Shown here: in pieces, positions 17,596 to 27,406 of the stretch
Position numbering within the stretch: position 1 is the first letter of the stretch
Layout: each line of letters starts with the position of its first letter
Source: an uncultured Clostridia bacterium
GTDB lineage: Bacteria; Bacillota; Clostridia; Christensenellales; UBA3700
DNA: 64,000 nt
Assembly (NCBI GenBank): GCA_945872615.1
Contig: CAMBZZ010000005.1
Coordinates: forward strand, 1-64,000
Direction of reading: 5' to 3'
Notes under the pieces: generated by a model
What the model was told of the DNA's origin: nothing
The model's database searches: none
The model's input: the letters and a program-made list of their open reading frames with translations, nothing else
Program-made: the position numbers and the translations under genes

Positions 17596-19044
17596 TTAAG
17601 AGTTGAACTTTTCTTCAAAAAACTCCCTTCTCTTGAGCATATTATCCTCTCCTCGCTCGAGATACACGTCTAACCCCTTTGGGTTGGCTAGCCTTTCTAA
17701 ACGCTTTTGGTCAAGGTAAACGGCTTTGGATATTCCGCCAGCGCCGCAAGCAACGACGTCGTGAGTTTCTTCCATTATGTCGATATTGTAGATACACTCC
17801 TTGCCCGCCTTGCAATAGCCGATATTCTCTAAGTTACCGCTCATATACTTTTGCTTGTACATATAGTACGGCATGTAGCCGTGACCGATAAGCGTCTCGA
17901 TACTATAGTTGACCATATTCTCGGCAAGATCGGCGTCGGTCTTGTTGTCATAGCCGTCGAGTTTTAGAGCCGAGCCTCGCTTGATAGCCAAAGTATGTAC
18001 GGTAATATTGTCGGGGTCGAGAGCAACGGCACTGTCCACCGAACGTCGAAAATCTTCAAAGTCCTCGTTAGGTAGCATGGCAATCAAGTCCATATTGACG
18101 TCAAAGCCCATATTTTTGGCAATTTCATAAATCTTATAAATATCGTCTACTGTGTGTTTTCTGCCTATTTCGTCTAGAGTTTTTTGATTGAAGGTCTGCG
18201 GATTGACGGAAATTCTACCTACGCCAAAGTCTTTGAAAACTTGAAGTTTTGTTCGATCAATCGTATCGGGTCTACCCGCCTCTACGGTAAATTCTCTAAA
18301 CTCAACCTTGTCGAGCGGGGACAAAACTCTTTGTAGCTGCTCGGCAGTCAAAGACGTAGGCGTACCTCCACCCACGTAAATGGACCTAATCTTTTTGCCC
18401 GCTTTGCTAAGCATATCTACCGCGTCCGCTACGTCTCTATGTAACAAGTCGCAATATGGCTCGACGGATTTGGATATTTTGGATAGCTCAGCCGACAAAA
18501 AAGAACAATATACACACCTCGAAACACATATCGGTATATTGATGAATAAGTCAGCCATGTCGGTATCGGTGCAATATACCCCTCGTTGATTGTGGCAAAT
18601 ACTACTTATCAAGTCGGCTTTGGCGGGACTAACCGACAGAATGTCGGTAAAATATTTTTCGGCGTCGATTCCTCGCGCCGTCAGGTCGTGAAAAAGTTTG
18701 GTCGGACGTATCCCCGTGAGAGAGCCGTACGGCAAAGACACCCCCGTCTTTGCTTGCAAATATTGGTACAATGCGATTTTAGCGTGACGCTTAATATCAC
18801 TCTTTTGACGTACATAATCGGCATTTTGTTCTAAATTAATGGTATTTTTAGAACAATATAGCGGGTTTTGATAATCTTTGATTATACATTGATAAGTATT
18901 GGAGCCTAGTTGATCGATTGAAAGGCTTACCTTATCGCCATCTCGTTCTATGACAACGTAAGGGTAATACGCCCTCAAAAGCTCCATAAAATCGTTGAGA
19001 AATTCTTCTCTATCGGTGGTAAAGTTGATACTGATATTAGTCAT
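17596..19044 (-). CDS. hemZ: Coproporphyrinogen III dehydrogenase-like radical SAM protein HemZ
   Basis: 482 aa. The radical SAM triad C173-x3-C177-x2-C180 sits in ICVSRCVYCSF, followed by the YVGGGTPTSL motif typical of HemN/HemZ. The N-terminal 165 residues are the HemZ-specific extension. Formal role: oxygen-independent oxidation of coproporphyrinogen III to protoporphyrinogen IX. No other haem gene is nearby, so the real substrate is open. The ATG overlaps the stop of the MBL hydrolase gene by eight bases, implying translational coupling. Last gene of the relA-dtd-MBL-hemZ run. Confidence 0.88.
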   Translation of the reverse strand: MTNISINFTTDREEFLNDFMELLRAYYPYVVIERDGDKVSLSIDQLGSNTYQCIIKDYQNPLYCSKNTINLEQNADYVRQKSDIKRHAKIALYQYLQAKTGVSLPYGSLTGIRPTKLFHDLTARGIDAEKYFTDILSVSPAKADLISSICHNQRGVYCTDTDMADLFINIPICVSRCVYCSFLSAELSKISKSVEPYCDLLHRDVADAVDMLSKAGKKIRSIYVGGGTPTSLTAEQLQRVLSPLDKVEFREFTVEAGRPDTIDRTKLQVFKDFGVGRISVNPQTFNQKTLDEIGRKHTVDDIYKIYEIAKNMGFDVNMDLIAMLPNEDFEDFRRSVDSAVALDPDNITVHTLAIKRGSALKLDGYDNKTDADLAENMVNYSIETLIGHGYMPYYMYKQKYMSGNLENIGYCKAGKECIYNIDIMEETHDVVACGAGGISKAVYLDQKRLERLANPKGLDVYLERGEDNMLKRREFFEEKFNS

Positions 19045-19690
19045 AGAATATTGGATTATTGTTGCGCTCGTAGGCGCTAGTCGTGCACTCGCCGTGTCCC
19101 GTCAAAAGCAAAATATCACCTTGCAAACCGAGAATTTTGGTTATAGATAGTCTGAGCGTATCGAAGTCACCGTCGGGAAAATCCGTCCTACCGTAACTGT
19201 CTCTAAAAATAGTATCGCCGCAAAACATCACCTTATCGTAATGCTTTCCTCGGTACGACGCGTCTTCGCAAAGATAGCACACTCCCCCTCTGCTGTGTCC
19301 CGCAGTTGTCATAACTTGAATATTAGTCCCTGCAATCGACAAGTTTTGCCCGTCCTCTACGTAGACGTCTATAGTAAACTGCCGTGTAGTGATATTGAGC
19401 ATAGTTGCAAGATAGTTGTTTTGATTGGCAATCTTGCTCTCGTCTTGTCTGTTCATATATACTCTGGCGCCATCGCTCTGTAACTTGGCAACCGAGCCGA
19501 TATGGTCAAAGTGTCCGTGCGTGACTAAAACTGCCTCTAAATCGACGTTATTAGCCGTCAAACACTCTTTGATAGCCTCGTAGCCGTCGCTTGGGTCAAC
19601 GACAAAGCCTTGCTTACTCTTTTCGTCAAAAACAATATAGGTATTGGTGTCAAAAACTCCCGAAACTATAGTATCAATGGTAAGCGACAT
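19037..19690 (-). CDS. MBL-fold metallohydrolase, glyoxalase II-like
   Basis: 217 aa. The metallo-beta-lactamase HxHxDH motif reads THGHFDHIGS, followed by the GHSRGG and GDTIF motifs that carry the other metal ligands, and a C-terminal TGHGECT. Related proteins hydrolyse hydroxyacyl-thioesters. The position between dtd and hemZ is conserved in Clostridia, but the physiological substrate is unknown. Starts at ATG with a short GGA ribosome-binding site, two bases after dtd ends. Confidence 0.9.
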   Translation of the reverse strand: MSLTIDTIVSGVFDTNTYIVFDEKSKQGFVVDPSDGYEAIKECLTANNVDLEAVLVTHGHFDHIGSVAKLQSDGARVYMNRQDESKIANQNNYLATMLNITTRQFTIDVYVEDGQNLSIAGTNIQVMTTAGHSRGGVCYLCEDASYRGKHYDKVMFCGDTIFRDSYGRTDFPDGDFDTLRLSITKILGLQGDILLLTGHGECTTSAYERNNNPIFYD

Positions 19691-19692
19691 AT

Positions 19693-20145
19693 TTATTCCT
19701 TTTTTGCATTCTTTTCCAAAAACAAAGTAACCGGTCCGTCATTGGACATATCTATGTGCATATGCTCGCCGAATACTCCCGTTGCTACCTTGCCGAGCTT
19801 AGTTCTAAACTCCTCTACGGTAAGATTGTAAAGAGGTAATGCCTCGTCAAAATGCAACGACCTCTTGAAGTCGGGACGTCTATTAGAAAAGCAATCGCCG
19901 TAAAGCGTAAAATTGGACACGACCATCACTTCTCCGCCAACGTCTTCCATAGTTTTGTTTAGTTTACCGTTTTCGTCCCTAAAAACGCGCATTCCTACCA
20001 CTCTATCAACCATATATTTGACGATTTTTTCGTCGTCACCTTGGGTATAACCAACCAAAACCAGGTAGCCCGTACCTATGGAAGATATTATCTTGTCGTC
20101 GACGCTCAAAGTTGCGTTGTTTACTCTCTGCACAATAGCTCTCAT
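19693..20145 (-). CDS. dtd: D-aminoacyl-tRNA deacylase
   Basis: 150-aa homodimeric enzyme that cleaves D-amino acids (and glycine) from mischarged tRNA. It begins MRAIVQRVNNA and has the SNFTLYGD motif and the C-terminal NDGPVT motif with the cis Gly-Pro of the active site. Its ATG touches the relA stop. Confidence 0.96.
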   Translation of the reverse strand: MRAIVQRVNNATLSVDDKIISSIGTGYLVLVGYTQGDDEKIVKYMVDRVVGMRVFRDENGKLNKTMEDVGGEVMVVSNFTLYGDCFSNRRPDFKRSLHFDEALPLYNLTVEEFRTKLGKVATGVFGEHMHIDMSNDGPVTLFLEKNAKKE

Positions 20146-22292
20146 TATACTCTCACCACGTCAACAACTCCCTTGATACCCTTGAGTTTGTTGATTACAC
20201 TCTCCAAAAATTTGATATTTGCTACTTCTACCGATACGGAAACGCTGCCCATGCCGTTCTTTTCCTTCTTTCCGCTGATATTGGTAATCGCCACCTTCAT
20301 TTCGCTGATTGTGGAGGCTACGTCAATGAGTAGCCCGATTCTATCTTCGGCATACACCTCTATTGACGCAACGAAGCTGTCCTCAACGGTACTAGGCCAC
20401 TCGGCTTCCACGATACGCTCGGGCTCGAAGTATTTGCAATTAGGACAGTCCGCCCTATGAATGGTCACACCTCGGCTGCGCGAAACGTAACCCACGATTT
20501 TATCTCCCGGAAGAGGCGTACAACAGTGCGAAAAACGAGTTTTCATACCCGAACAGCCCTTGATAAGTATGCCGTTATCCTTCTTTTTCGACGATACCGC
20601 GCGGGTCTTGATAGCGGCTTGAGTTTCAGTCTCGGGGTGCTCTTTTTTGTAAAACTCTATCATTCTGTTGACAAGTTGCGCTCCCGATATTTCGCCGTAA
20701 CCGACTAGTGCGATAATCTCGTCAATGCCCGTTACGCTATATTTTTGCAAAAGCCCCTCTTTCCAGCCGTTGCATGATAGCAGATCGGCAATATTATAGC
20801 CCTTGTGTCTTGCTTCTTTTTCTAATTGTTCCTTGCCGTTTTTGATATTCTCTTCTTTCATTTCTTTCTTGAAGAAAGACTTGATTTTACTTTTGGCGCC
20901 CGGCGTGATGACGAACTTAAGCCAATCTCTCGACGGACCTTTGGAATTGTTGGAAGTAATAACTTCTACAACGTCGCCGTTGGAGAGTTTGGTATTGATA
21001 GGCACCATGCGAGAATTGATTTTGATACCCGTGCATTTGTTGCCCACTTGAGAGTGTATTGCATAGGCAAAATCTATGCCCGACGAGCCGTTAGGCAAGT
21101 TAAACACGTCACCCGCAGGCGTAAATACAAACACTTGGTCGGCGTAAAGGTCGATTTTGAGAGAATCGAGATATTCTTTGGAGTCGCTGACTTCGTTTTG
21201 CAATTCCATCACGTTGCGAATCCAAGCAAGCTTGTTGTCGTCAAACGTATTGGCTTTGCCCGACACGTTGCCTTGCTTGTATTTCCAATGCGCAGCGATA
21301 CCGTATTCGGCAATATTGTGCATCTCGTGAGTACGAATTTGAATCTCAAAAGGAAAGCCGTAAGAAGTCAAAACCGTCGTATGCAACGACTGGTATAGAT
21401 TGCCCTTAGGGACGGATATATAGTCCTTAAATCTACCCGGAAGCGGACGCCACTTGGTATGTATCGCACCTAGTACGGCGTAACAGTCCTTGATGTCGTC
21501 CACGATAATACGCAAGGCTACTAGATCGTAGATTTGGTCGAAAGTCTTGCCCTTTTGCAGTTTGCGGTAAATGCTGTAAAAGTGCTTTGGTCTACCGTTG
21601 ACGTCGCCTTTGATGCCCAATTCTTTGAGCATATCTTTGAGTTCTTGCGAAATCTTTTCTACGTCGCTCTCACGCTCTATCTTCTTTTGAGCTACCTTTT
21701 CGGCAATAAAATAATAGTCATCGGGGTGCAAATATCTAAGACACAAGTCTTCGAGTTCGCCCTTGAGCCCCGAAATTCCTAGCCTTGCCGCAATAGGCGC
21801 GTATATGTCGAGCGTCTCCGTTGCGATACGGATTTGGCTCTCTTGCGTCTTAAATGACAGCGTGCGCATATTGTGCAATCTATCGGCAAGTTTGATGATA
21901 ATGACCCTTATGTCGTTGGACATAGCGAGGAACATTCTTCTAAGGTTTTCCGCTTGTTCCTCTTCTTTGGTCTTAAAGTTGATTTTGTTGAGTTTGGTTA
22001 CGCCGTTGACTAGCATAACCACGTCGTGTCCGAATTCTTGGTCAATCTCCTCCGCGCTATGTTCGGTGTCCTCGATGACGTCGTGCAAAAGTGCGGCGAT
22101 AATTGTGTCCGTGTCAAGTCCGAGGTCAACGAGAATTTCGGCAACCGCGCTTGGATGAATAAAGTAATCCTCCCCCGATTGTCGCTTTTGACCGCTATGA
22201 GCCACCTTGGCAAAATAATACGCCTTTTCTATCTTGCTATAGTTGGCTTCGCTATAATTTTCTCTAATTTTAGTTAAAAATTGTCCTTCCAC
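20145..22292 (-). CDS. relA: Bifunctional (p)ppGpp synthetase/hydrolase
   Basis: 715-aa Rel protein controlling the stringent response. HD hydrolase domain with HP (46-47), HD (70-71) and the RLHNMRT motif intact; synthetase domain with RxKHFYSIYRK and the EIQIRT motif; then TGS (about 390-450), a helical/zinc-finger region with CCTPLPGD, and a C-terminal ACT domain. Both activities should be present. The start is GTG, overlapping the end of recJ; it is preceded by no strong ribosome-binding site, so coupling to recJ translation is likely. Confidence 0.97.
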   Translation of the reverse strand: MEGQFLTKIRENYSEANYSKIEKAYYFAKVAHSGQKRQSGEDYFIHPSAVAEILVDLGLDTDTIIAALLHDVIEDTEHSAEEIDQEFGHDVVMLVNGVTKLNKINFKTKEEEQAENLRRMFLAMSNDIRVIIIKLADRLHNMRTLSFKTQESQIRIATETLDIYAPIAARLGISGLKGELEDLCLRYLHPDDYYFIAEKVAQKKIERESDVEKISQELKDMLKELGIKGDVNGRPKHFYSIYRKLQKGKTFDQIYDLVALRIIVDDIKDCYAVLGAIHTKWRPLPGRFKDYISVPKGNLYQSLHTTVLTSYGFPFEIQIRTHEMHNIAEYGIAAHWKYKQGNVSGKANTFDDNKLAWIRNVMELQNEVSDSKEYLDSLKIDLYADQVFVFTPAGDVFNLPNGSSGIDFAYAIHSQVGNKCTGIKINSRMVPINTKLSNGDVVEVITSNNSKGPSRDWLKFVITPGAKSKIKSFFKKEMKEENIKNGKEQLEKEARHKGYNIADLLSCNGWKEGLLQKYSVTGIDEIIALVGYGEISGAQLVNRMIEFYKKEHPETETQAAIKTRAVSSKKKDNGILIKGCSGMKTRFSHCCTPLPGDKIVGYVSRSRGVTIHRADCPNCKYFEPERIVEAEWPSTVEDSFVASIEVYAEDRIGLLIDVASTISEMKVAITNISGKKEKNGMGSVSVSVEVANIKFLESVINKLKGIKGVVDVVRV

Positions 22293-22293
22293 G

Positions 22294-24591
22294 TCATTTG
22301 CTCAAAACTCGATACAACTTACTGCAATCGAGTTTCGTCTTAACCTCTCTATCAATAATTATAGCATTATTATCGTATTTTACAATACCCAAATCTACAA
22401 AAACTGCCATCGCAACGCAAAATTCCTCCCACGCCACGCCCTCTACGCCGATATTTTGAAACAAAGTATAATAGTCGGTATAACTCTTAGCGGCAAGTAG
22501 CGTTTTGATAGCGGTAAATACCTTGCCGAGCCCCGCGTAGTCAAGCAACTTATTTCGACATCGCCGTTGCATAATATCGTCGTCAACTACCCAAACACTT
22601 GCGTCTTTAGATATTTGCATCTTTGCCGTCAAAGCCCCCGAAAGCGGTCTTTCCAACAACACGATATTGTCGTAATAAGTGAGATTGACGTTGACGTCGG
22701 GATTATAGATTAGTCTATTATACGGACAGTCGCTGTCGCAAAAGCCGTTGTTTATCATCAATTTAGCGATGATTTTGGGGTCAATCGACTTGAACGTATC
22801 GTAATCGTAACACAAATAACAAGTTCCGTAACTGCTATCCGCGATAGCGTCGAAGGCTCGTTCTTTATCGATATGGCGTACTTGTATAGGACTATTTGAC
22901 TTGTATATGCTCTGCATAACGTAGTTAGCCACGCCCATATCGCACTCTACGTCGTTACAAGTGACGTTGAGCACGTTGGCTTGCAGAGTTTCGCTATTTT
23001 TAAACACGTTGACGGATAGAGAAAAACGTATTTTTTTCTTTGCCGAACTATTGAGCAAACTTAATTTATCTATAGCCGAAAAAGCTAAAAAATCGCTGTC
23101 TTTGTAGTGATATTTTAGGTGTTCGCTATTGCCTATAGGAGCAAAATCACACTTGCCCATATCGGTGCTAAAAGTCACTTCTCTGTTACCTTCGCCGTAC
23201 GGCTCGAGATAAGCAAGTTGTTTGGCAAACTCTATATCGAAGTCGTCGAGTTTACAAAACGCCTCGACCTTTGGTTGCAATGCTTGACTAGAGATAGTTG
23301 ATTTGGCAAAAGCGTTGATACGCCTAATAAACTCTTCTACATTATCTTCTTGAAGAGAGAGACCGCAAGCCATTTTGTGTCCGCCGAATTTGAGTAAAAT
23401 ATCCGAACAAGCCGAAACGCAATCGAGGATATTTACGCCCTCTACGCTTCTGCCCGAGCCTTTGACCACGCCCTTATTTTTGGTAAGCAGTATGACGGGA
23501 CGATTAAATTCGCCGACAAGTCTTGCGCTAGCTATGCCCAAAATACCGTCGTCCCAATATCTGTCGTACAAGACTATGATAGGATTGTCCTCAAAGTCAA
23601 ACCCTATCAGTCTATCGTCGCAAGCCGTAGCAAGGTCGGTGGTCATGGTTTGTCTCAGGTCATTGAGTTTTTCTATCTCTTCAATCAGGTTGCTAAGCAC
23701 GAAATTATCGTTGCTGACAAAGAGTTCCACTACGGGATTGGCGTCTTGTAATCTGCCTACGCTGTTGATACGAGGAGCAATCTTGTAGCTTATGTCGCTT
23801 GACTTGACAACGCCCTTCACGCAACTCTCTACCAGCATTTTGACACCCTTTCTATATCCGCGGTTGATGAGCATCAAGCCGTAATATACGATTATTCTAT
23901 TGTCCTCAACCAAAGGCACAATATCGGCAACGGTAGCGATTGCGGCAATATCGTAGTACTTTTTGCTCTCTTGTACCCCCGCTAAAGCCTCGACCAATCT
24001 AAGCGCAACTCCCGCGCCGCACAGTTCTCTAAAACAGCCTTTGGATAATTTTGGATTGAAAATATTGCACTCGGGAAGTTCGGCGATAGGCTCGTGATGG
24101 TCGGTAACAACCACGTCGATGCCTAGCACTTCTTGCGCATACTGTACTTCGTTTTTTGAAGAAATGCCACAGTCTACGGTGACGATAAGGTCGGGAAAAC
24201 TTTGCTCGGCAATACTCTCCAACGCTTCGATGCTCAAGCCGTAACCGTGCGTATGTCTGCTTGGCAAAAAGTACGACACGTCCACCCCTCTGGATTGGAG
24301 ATAGAGATACAAAATACTGACTCCGCAAATTCCGTCGCAATCGTAATCACCGTATAGCACGACTTTTTCTTTATTGTCAACGGCTTGCTTAATTCTTTCT
24401 ATGACGCCGTCAAGTCCCACGTAAAGCTCGAGCGGCGTCATATTGCTCTGCTTTGGATACAAAAAAGCATCAGCCTTGTCCAAGGTATCTATATTGCGTG
24501 ACACCAAAATGTCGGCGATGACCTTGTTAAGACCAAAATGAGAGGCTATTTGTCCCGCGATTACGTCATTATTTGTATCTTTGAGCATCAT
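22294..24591 (-). CDS. recJ: Single-stranded-DNA-specific exonuclease RecJ
   Basis: 765 aa, 5'-3' ssDNA exonuclease of repair. DHH-family motifs: DYDCDG (82-87), TDHHEP (DHH at 164-166), a DHHA1 domain with GGHKMACGLSL (about 395-405), then OB-fold and a long C-terminal extension typical of Firmicutes RecJ. Begins with two tandem ATGs without an obvious ribosome-binding site. The secF terminator separates it from secDF. Confidence 0.95.
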   Translation of the reverse strand: MMLKDTNNDVIAGQIASHFGLNKVIADILVSRNIDTLDKADAFLYPKQSNMTPLELYVGLDGVIERIKQAVDNKEKVVLYGDYDCDGICGVSILYLYLQSRGVDVSYFLPSRHTHGYGLSIEALESIAEQSFPDLIVTVDCGISSKNEVQYAQEVLGIDVVVTDHHEPIAELPECNIFNPKLSKGCFRELCGAGVALRLVEALAGVQESKKYYDIAAIATVADIVPLVEDNRIIVYYGLMLINRGYRKGVKMLVESCVKGVVKSSDISYKIAPRINSVGRLQDANPVVELFVSNDNFVLSNLIEEIEKLNDLRQTMTTDLATACDDRLIGFDFEDNPIIVLYDRYWDDGILGIASARLVGEFNRPVILLTKNKGVVKGSGRSVEGVNILDCVSACSDILLKFGGHKMACGLSLQEDNVEEFIRRINAFAKSTISSQALQPKVEAFCKLDDFDIEFAKQLAYLEPYGEGNREVTFSTDMGKCDFAPIGNSEHLKYHYKDSDFLAFSAIDKLSLLNSSAKKKIRFSLSVNVFKNSETLQANVLNVTCNDVECDMGVANYVMQSIYKSNSPIQVRHIDKERAFDAIADSSYGTCYLCYDYDTFKSIDPKIIAKLMINNGFCDSDCPYNRLIYNPDVNVNLTYYDNIVLLERPLSGALTAKMQISKDASVWVVDDDIMQRRCRNKLLDYAGLGKVFTAIKTLLAAKSYTDYYTLFQNIGVEGVAWEEFCVAMAVFVDLGIVKYDNNAIIIDREVKTKLDCSKLYRVLSK

Positions 24592-24620
24592 AAGCTAATC
24601 TATATTCGTCGTTTTCGTTA

Positions 24621-24646
24621 TCAAAAAAGGGTTGCATTGCAACCCT
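24621..24646 (-). terminator. Terminator of secD-secF
   Basis: A 9-bp perfect inverted repeat (AGGGTTGCA / TGCAACCCT, 24628-24646) is followed on the minus strand by TTTTTTGATA, just upstream of recJ. Confidence 0.85.
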
Positions 24647-24665
24647 CTTTGTTTGTAGTGTCAGG

Positions 24666-25778
24666 TTACATACCTGCGTATTGTTTTTTGCCGGCTGTAA
24701 TCTTCTTCTTGTTGACCTTGGACTTGTCGTACGCGTTCTTCATCAAGCAGTAGAGCGACGGTGCGATAACTAGAGAAGAATAGAAACCTGCGATAAGTCC
24801 GAAGATAACAGGCAACGCAAATTCTCTAACGCTCGAAGCACCCAAAATCGCAAAGATTACGATAGAAATCATAGTCGTGATAGTGGTGTTGACGGAACGG
24901 GAGAAGGTATCCCATATCGACTTGTCAACGATAGCGTTGTTGTTGAGAGCCATCGTCTTGGACAAGGTCTTTTCGTTTTTCATATTCTCTCTCACACGGT
25001 CGAATACGACGATGGTATTGTTGATAGAATAAGATACGATAGTAATCATTGCTGCTATAAATGCGCTGTTGACTTGCACTCTGAAGATAATCGTCAAGCA
25101 AACCATCATCAATACGTCGTGCGCAATAGCTATGATAGCAGCCAAACCACTCCAAATCTCAAATCTTATAATGATATATATAAGAATGAGTACGAGGGTG
25201 ACTAGCAAAGAAATGAGCGCCGTTTGAATGAGTTTAGCCGAAGCAGTTGCACCGATATAACTCATATCAACCTTGACCGAGTCGTAGCCGTTGTCATCTG
25301 AGTATATACTTTGAAGTTGCTCTTTGATAAGCTCGTTGCGGTAGTTGGTGATGGCGTTGTCCTTGTCGTAAGTCTTGGATACGTTGTCGTATTTGACAAT
25401 GATGGACATATTCTCGCCCACGTCGGACTTTTGAGAATAACTGATAGAGCCTACTGCGGCATTGGCAGGAAGGTTGACGCCGTTGGCTAGCGCATACTCT
25501 GCCGTCTTAGCGGCAATTTCTTCACTCTTGATTACTTCTGCAATCTTGTCGAGATGAGAGTTGAAACCGTCGTTAGAGCCAAGTTCGCCTTCTCCAAGCA
25601 CTATAGTGATGACCGAGCCGCCCGAGAAGTCGATACCGATATTCATACCTTTGCTGAAGTCTTTTTGACTAATTGCCACACCCGCAAATACGATGATTGC
25701 GATAAGCAAAACGACAAAAGGAACTACTATCCAAATTCTCCACTTATTGATAATGGAAGTACCGTACAATTTATTCAT
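24666..25778 (-). CDS. secF: Protein translocase subunit SecF
   Basis: 370 aa. RND-type auxiliary subunit of the Sec translocon that uses the proton gradient to help export. Signature GIDFSGGSVITI after the first helix, an extracytoplasmic domain of about 120 residues, then five helices including YSINNTIVVFDRVREN (motif D). GGAGG precedes the ATG; it follows secD by one base. Confidence 0.96.
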   Translation of the reverse strand: MNKLYGTSIINKWRIWIVVPFVVLLIAIIVFAGVAISQKDFSKGMNIGIDFSGGSVITIVLGEGELGSNDGFNSHLDKIAEVIKSEEIAAKTAEYALANGVNLPANAAVGSISYSQKSDVGENMSIIVKYDNVSKTYDKDNAITNYRNELIKEQLQSIYSDDNGYDSVKVDMSYIGATASAKLIQTALISLLVTLVLILIYIIIRFEIWSGLAAIIAIAHDVLMMVCLTIIFRVQVNSAFIAAMITIVSYSINNTIVVFDRVRENMKNEKTLSKTMALNNNAIVDKSIWDTFSRSVNTTITTMISIVIFAILGASSVREFALPVIFGLIAGFYSSLVIAPSLYCLMKNAYDKSKVNKKKITAGKKQYAGM

Positions 25779-25779
25779 A

Positions 25780-27168
25780 TTACTTTACCTCCTTTGCCAT
25801 AGCAGGCTCTTCGACAACGCTTGCGACGGTTTTGAGAGCAAACTTAGGAGCGTCTTCTTCTTTGAACCATACCATGAGGCAACTGAGAAGCAGTCTCGTG
25901 AGGAACAAGGAAGAAAGCATCGACAAAATTATACCTACGAGCAGGGTTATACCAAAGCCCTTGATAGAAGCCGCGCCGACGATGATAAGCACGATTGCAC
26001 CGATGATAGTGGTCACGTTACCGTCGATGATTGCGCCGTAAGACCTCTTGAAGCCGTTGGATACTGCCGTACGCATCATCTTGCCCGCTGCATGCTCTTC
26101 TTTGATTCTTTCGAAGATAATTACGTTGGCGTCAACTGCCATACCTATAGACAACAGCACGCCCGCAATACCGCTGAGGGTAAGTTGTACCCAAGGCAAT
26201 ATGGCAAGGAAGAATACGTAAGTGAGTGCGTAGTAGATAAGCGACAATGACGAAGCCACGCCCATCATACGATAGATAATGCAAAGATATACGATGATGA
26301 GAGCCAAGCCCACAAGTCCCGCGATTACGCCCGCCTTGATGGCGTTGGTGCCGAGGGTTGCGGTGATGGTGTTAGACTCACTCATCTTGAGGGTAAGAGG
26401 GAAAGAACCGGCTTGAATCTTGACAGCCAATTCGTAAGCTTGCTCGTAAGTGTAGTTGCCCGAGATAGAAGCGTTGCCTCCCGAGATGGTGGAAGAAACT
26501 TGCGGAGCAATTACCTCTTCTTTATTGATATAGATACCTATACGTTTGGAAGTAGAAGAACTTGCTTCGGCAGTGGCGTCGGCAAACTTCTTGGCGCCCT
26601 TGGTGGTAAACTTGAGAGCAACTTCGTACGTGCCGCTTTCGCTGTTGTAAGTCACGCCCGTCTCGGCAATGTCCTTACCCGTGATAGGGTCGTCGTAAGA
26701 AACGCCTGCACCTTGCGAATATTCGCCTTCGTACTTCTTGAATTCCAAACTTGCAGGACGACCTATCAAATCAAAGATTCTGTCGGGGTCGTCTACGTCA
26801 GGCACTTCTACTCTGATACGATTGTCGTAAGTGGTAACTTGCGCTTCGGTGTAACCCTTTTCTACCAACAAACTCTCGAGACTGGAACGAGTACCTTCGA
26901 TAAGGCGATCTCTCTCGTCGCTTTCGAGGTCTGCCCATTTACGCTCTACGCCCGCGTCGGTCGTGTCGATTACTGCGTTTTGGTCGACGTCGAATACGGC
27001 GTAAGCACCACCGCTAAGGTCGAGACCGAGTTTGATTGTCTTAGGAAATGCGATGTAGTTGTAAATGCCGAGTTCTCCGTTGTCGAGAGAAACGAAAGCA
27101 AATACACCGCCCAAGATAACCAATACAGTAAATATAGATAAAATCACTATTGATTTTTTCTTGTTCAC
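25780..27168 (-). CDS. secD: Protein translocase subunit SecD
   Basis: 462 aa. Partner of SecF with an N-terminal helix, the LGLDLSGGAYAVF signature, a P1-type periplasmic domain, and five C-terminal helices with the GMAVDANVIIFERIKEE motif. I place the start at a GTG (27166-27168) with AGGAGG ten bases upstream. The reading frame is open for 37 further codons upstream, but these cross the leader and contain no Shine-Dalgarno-linked start. Confidence 0.95.
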   Translation of the reverse strand: MNKKKSIVILSIFTVLVILGGVFAFVSLDNGELGIYNYIAFPKTIKLGLDLSGGAYAVFDVDQNAVIDTTDAGVERKWADLESDERDRLIEGTRSSLESLLVEKGYTEAQVTTYDNRIRVEVPDVDDPDRIFDLIGRPASLEFKKYEGEYSQGAGVSYDDPITGKDIAETGVTYNSESGTYEVALKFTTKGAKKFADATAEASSSTSKRIGIYINKEEVIAPQVSSTISGGNASISGNYTYEQAYELAVKIQAGSFPLTLKMSESNTITATLGTNAIKAGVIAGLVGLALIIVYLCIIYRMMGVASSLSLIYYALTYVFFLAILPWVQLTLSGIAGVLLSIGMAVDANVIIFERIKEEHAAGKMMRTAVSNGFKRSYGAIIDGNVTTIIGAIVLIIVGAASIKGFGITLLVGIILSMLSSLFLTRLLLSCLMVWFKEEDAPKFALKTVASVVEEPAMAKEVK

Positions 27169-27238
27169 CTTGTGTTGCCTCCTAATATTTGTCAACTCTA
27201 CATATAGTCCGATTGGACATAATAATTTAGTCTTTTTT

Positions 27239-27267
27239 ATTATATATTTATATAATATTATTGTCAA
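27239..27267 (-). promoter_or_regulatory. Promoter of secD-secF
   Basis: TTGACA (27262-27267), 17-nt spacer, TATAAT (27239-27244) on the minus strand: a full consensus promoter with a leader of about 65 nt. Confidence 0.85.
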
Positions 27268-27340
27268 TAACTTTGACAAAATAAAGAGGCAACGGAATAA
27301 AATTTCTCAAAAAAATAACCGATAAAATCCTATGCCACAA

Positions 27341-27376
27341 CGAAAATACGCCTCTTGCTACCTACAAGAAGCGTAT
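27341..27376 (-). terminator. Probable terminator of the SCIFF operon
   Basis: A 12-bp imperfect stem (ATACGCCTCTTG / CAAGAAGCGTAT, 27346-27376) is followed on the minus strand by TTTCGTTG. The T tract is short, so efficiency is uncertain. Confidence 0.55.
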
Positions 27377-27406
27377 AACGCAAAAAAATACATTTTGTAT
27401 ATTGAC

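Noticed and set aside
24666..27168. SecDF as one fused gene
   Set aside because: secD ends and secF starts with its own GGAGG and ATG; there are two separate frames.
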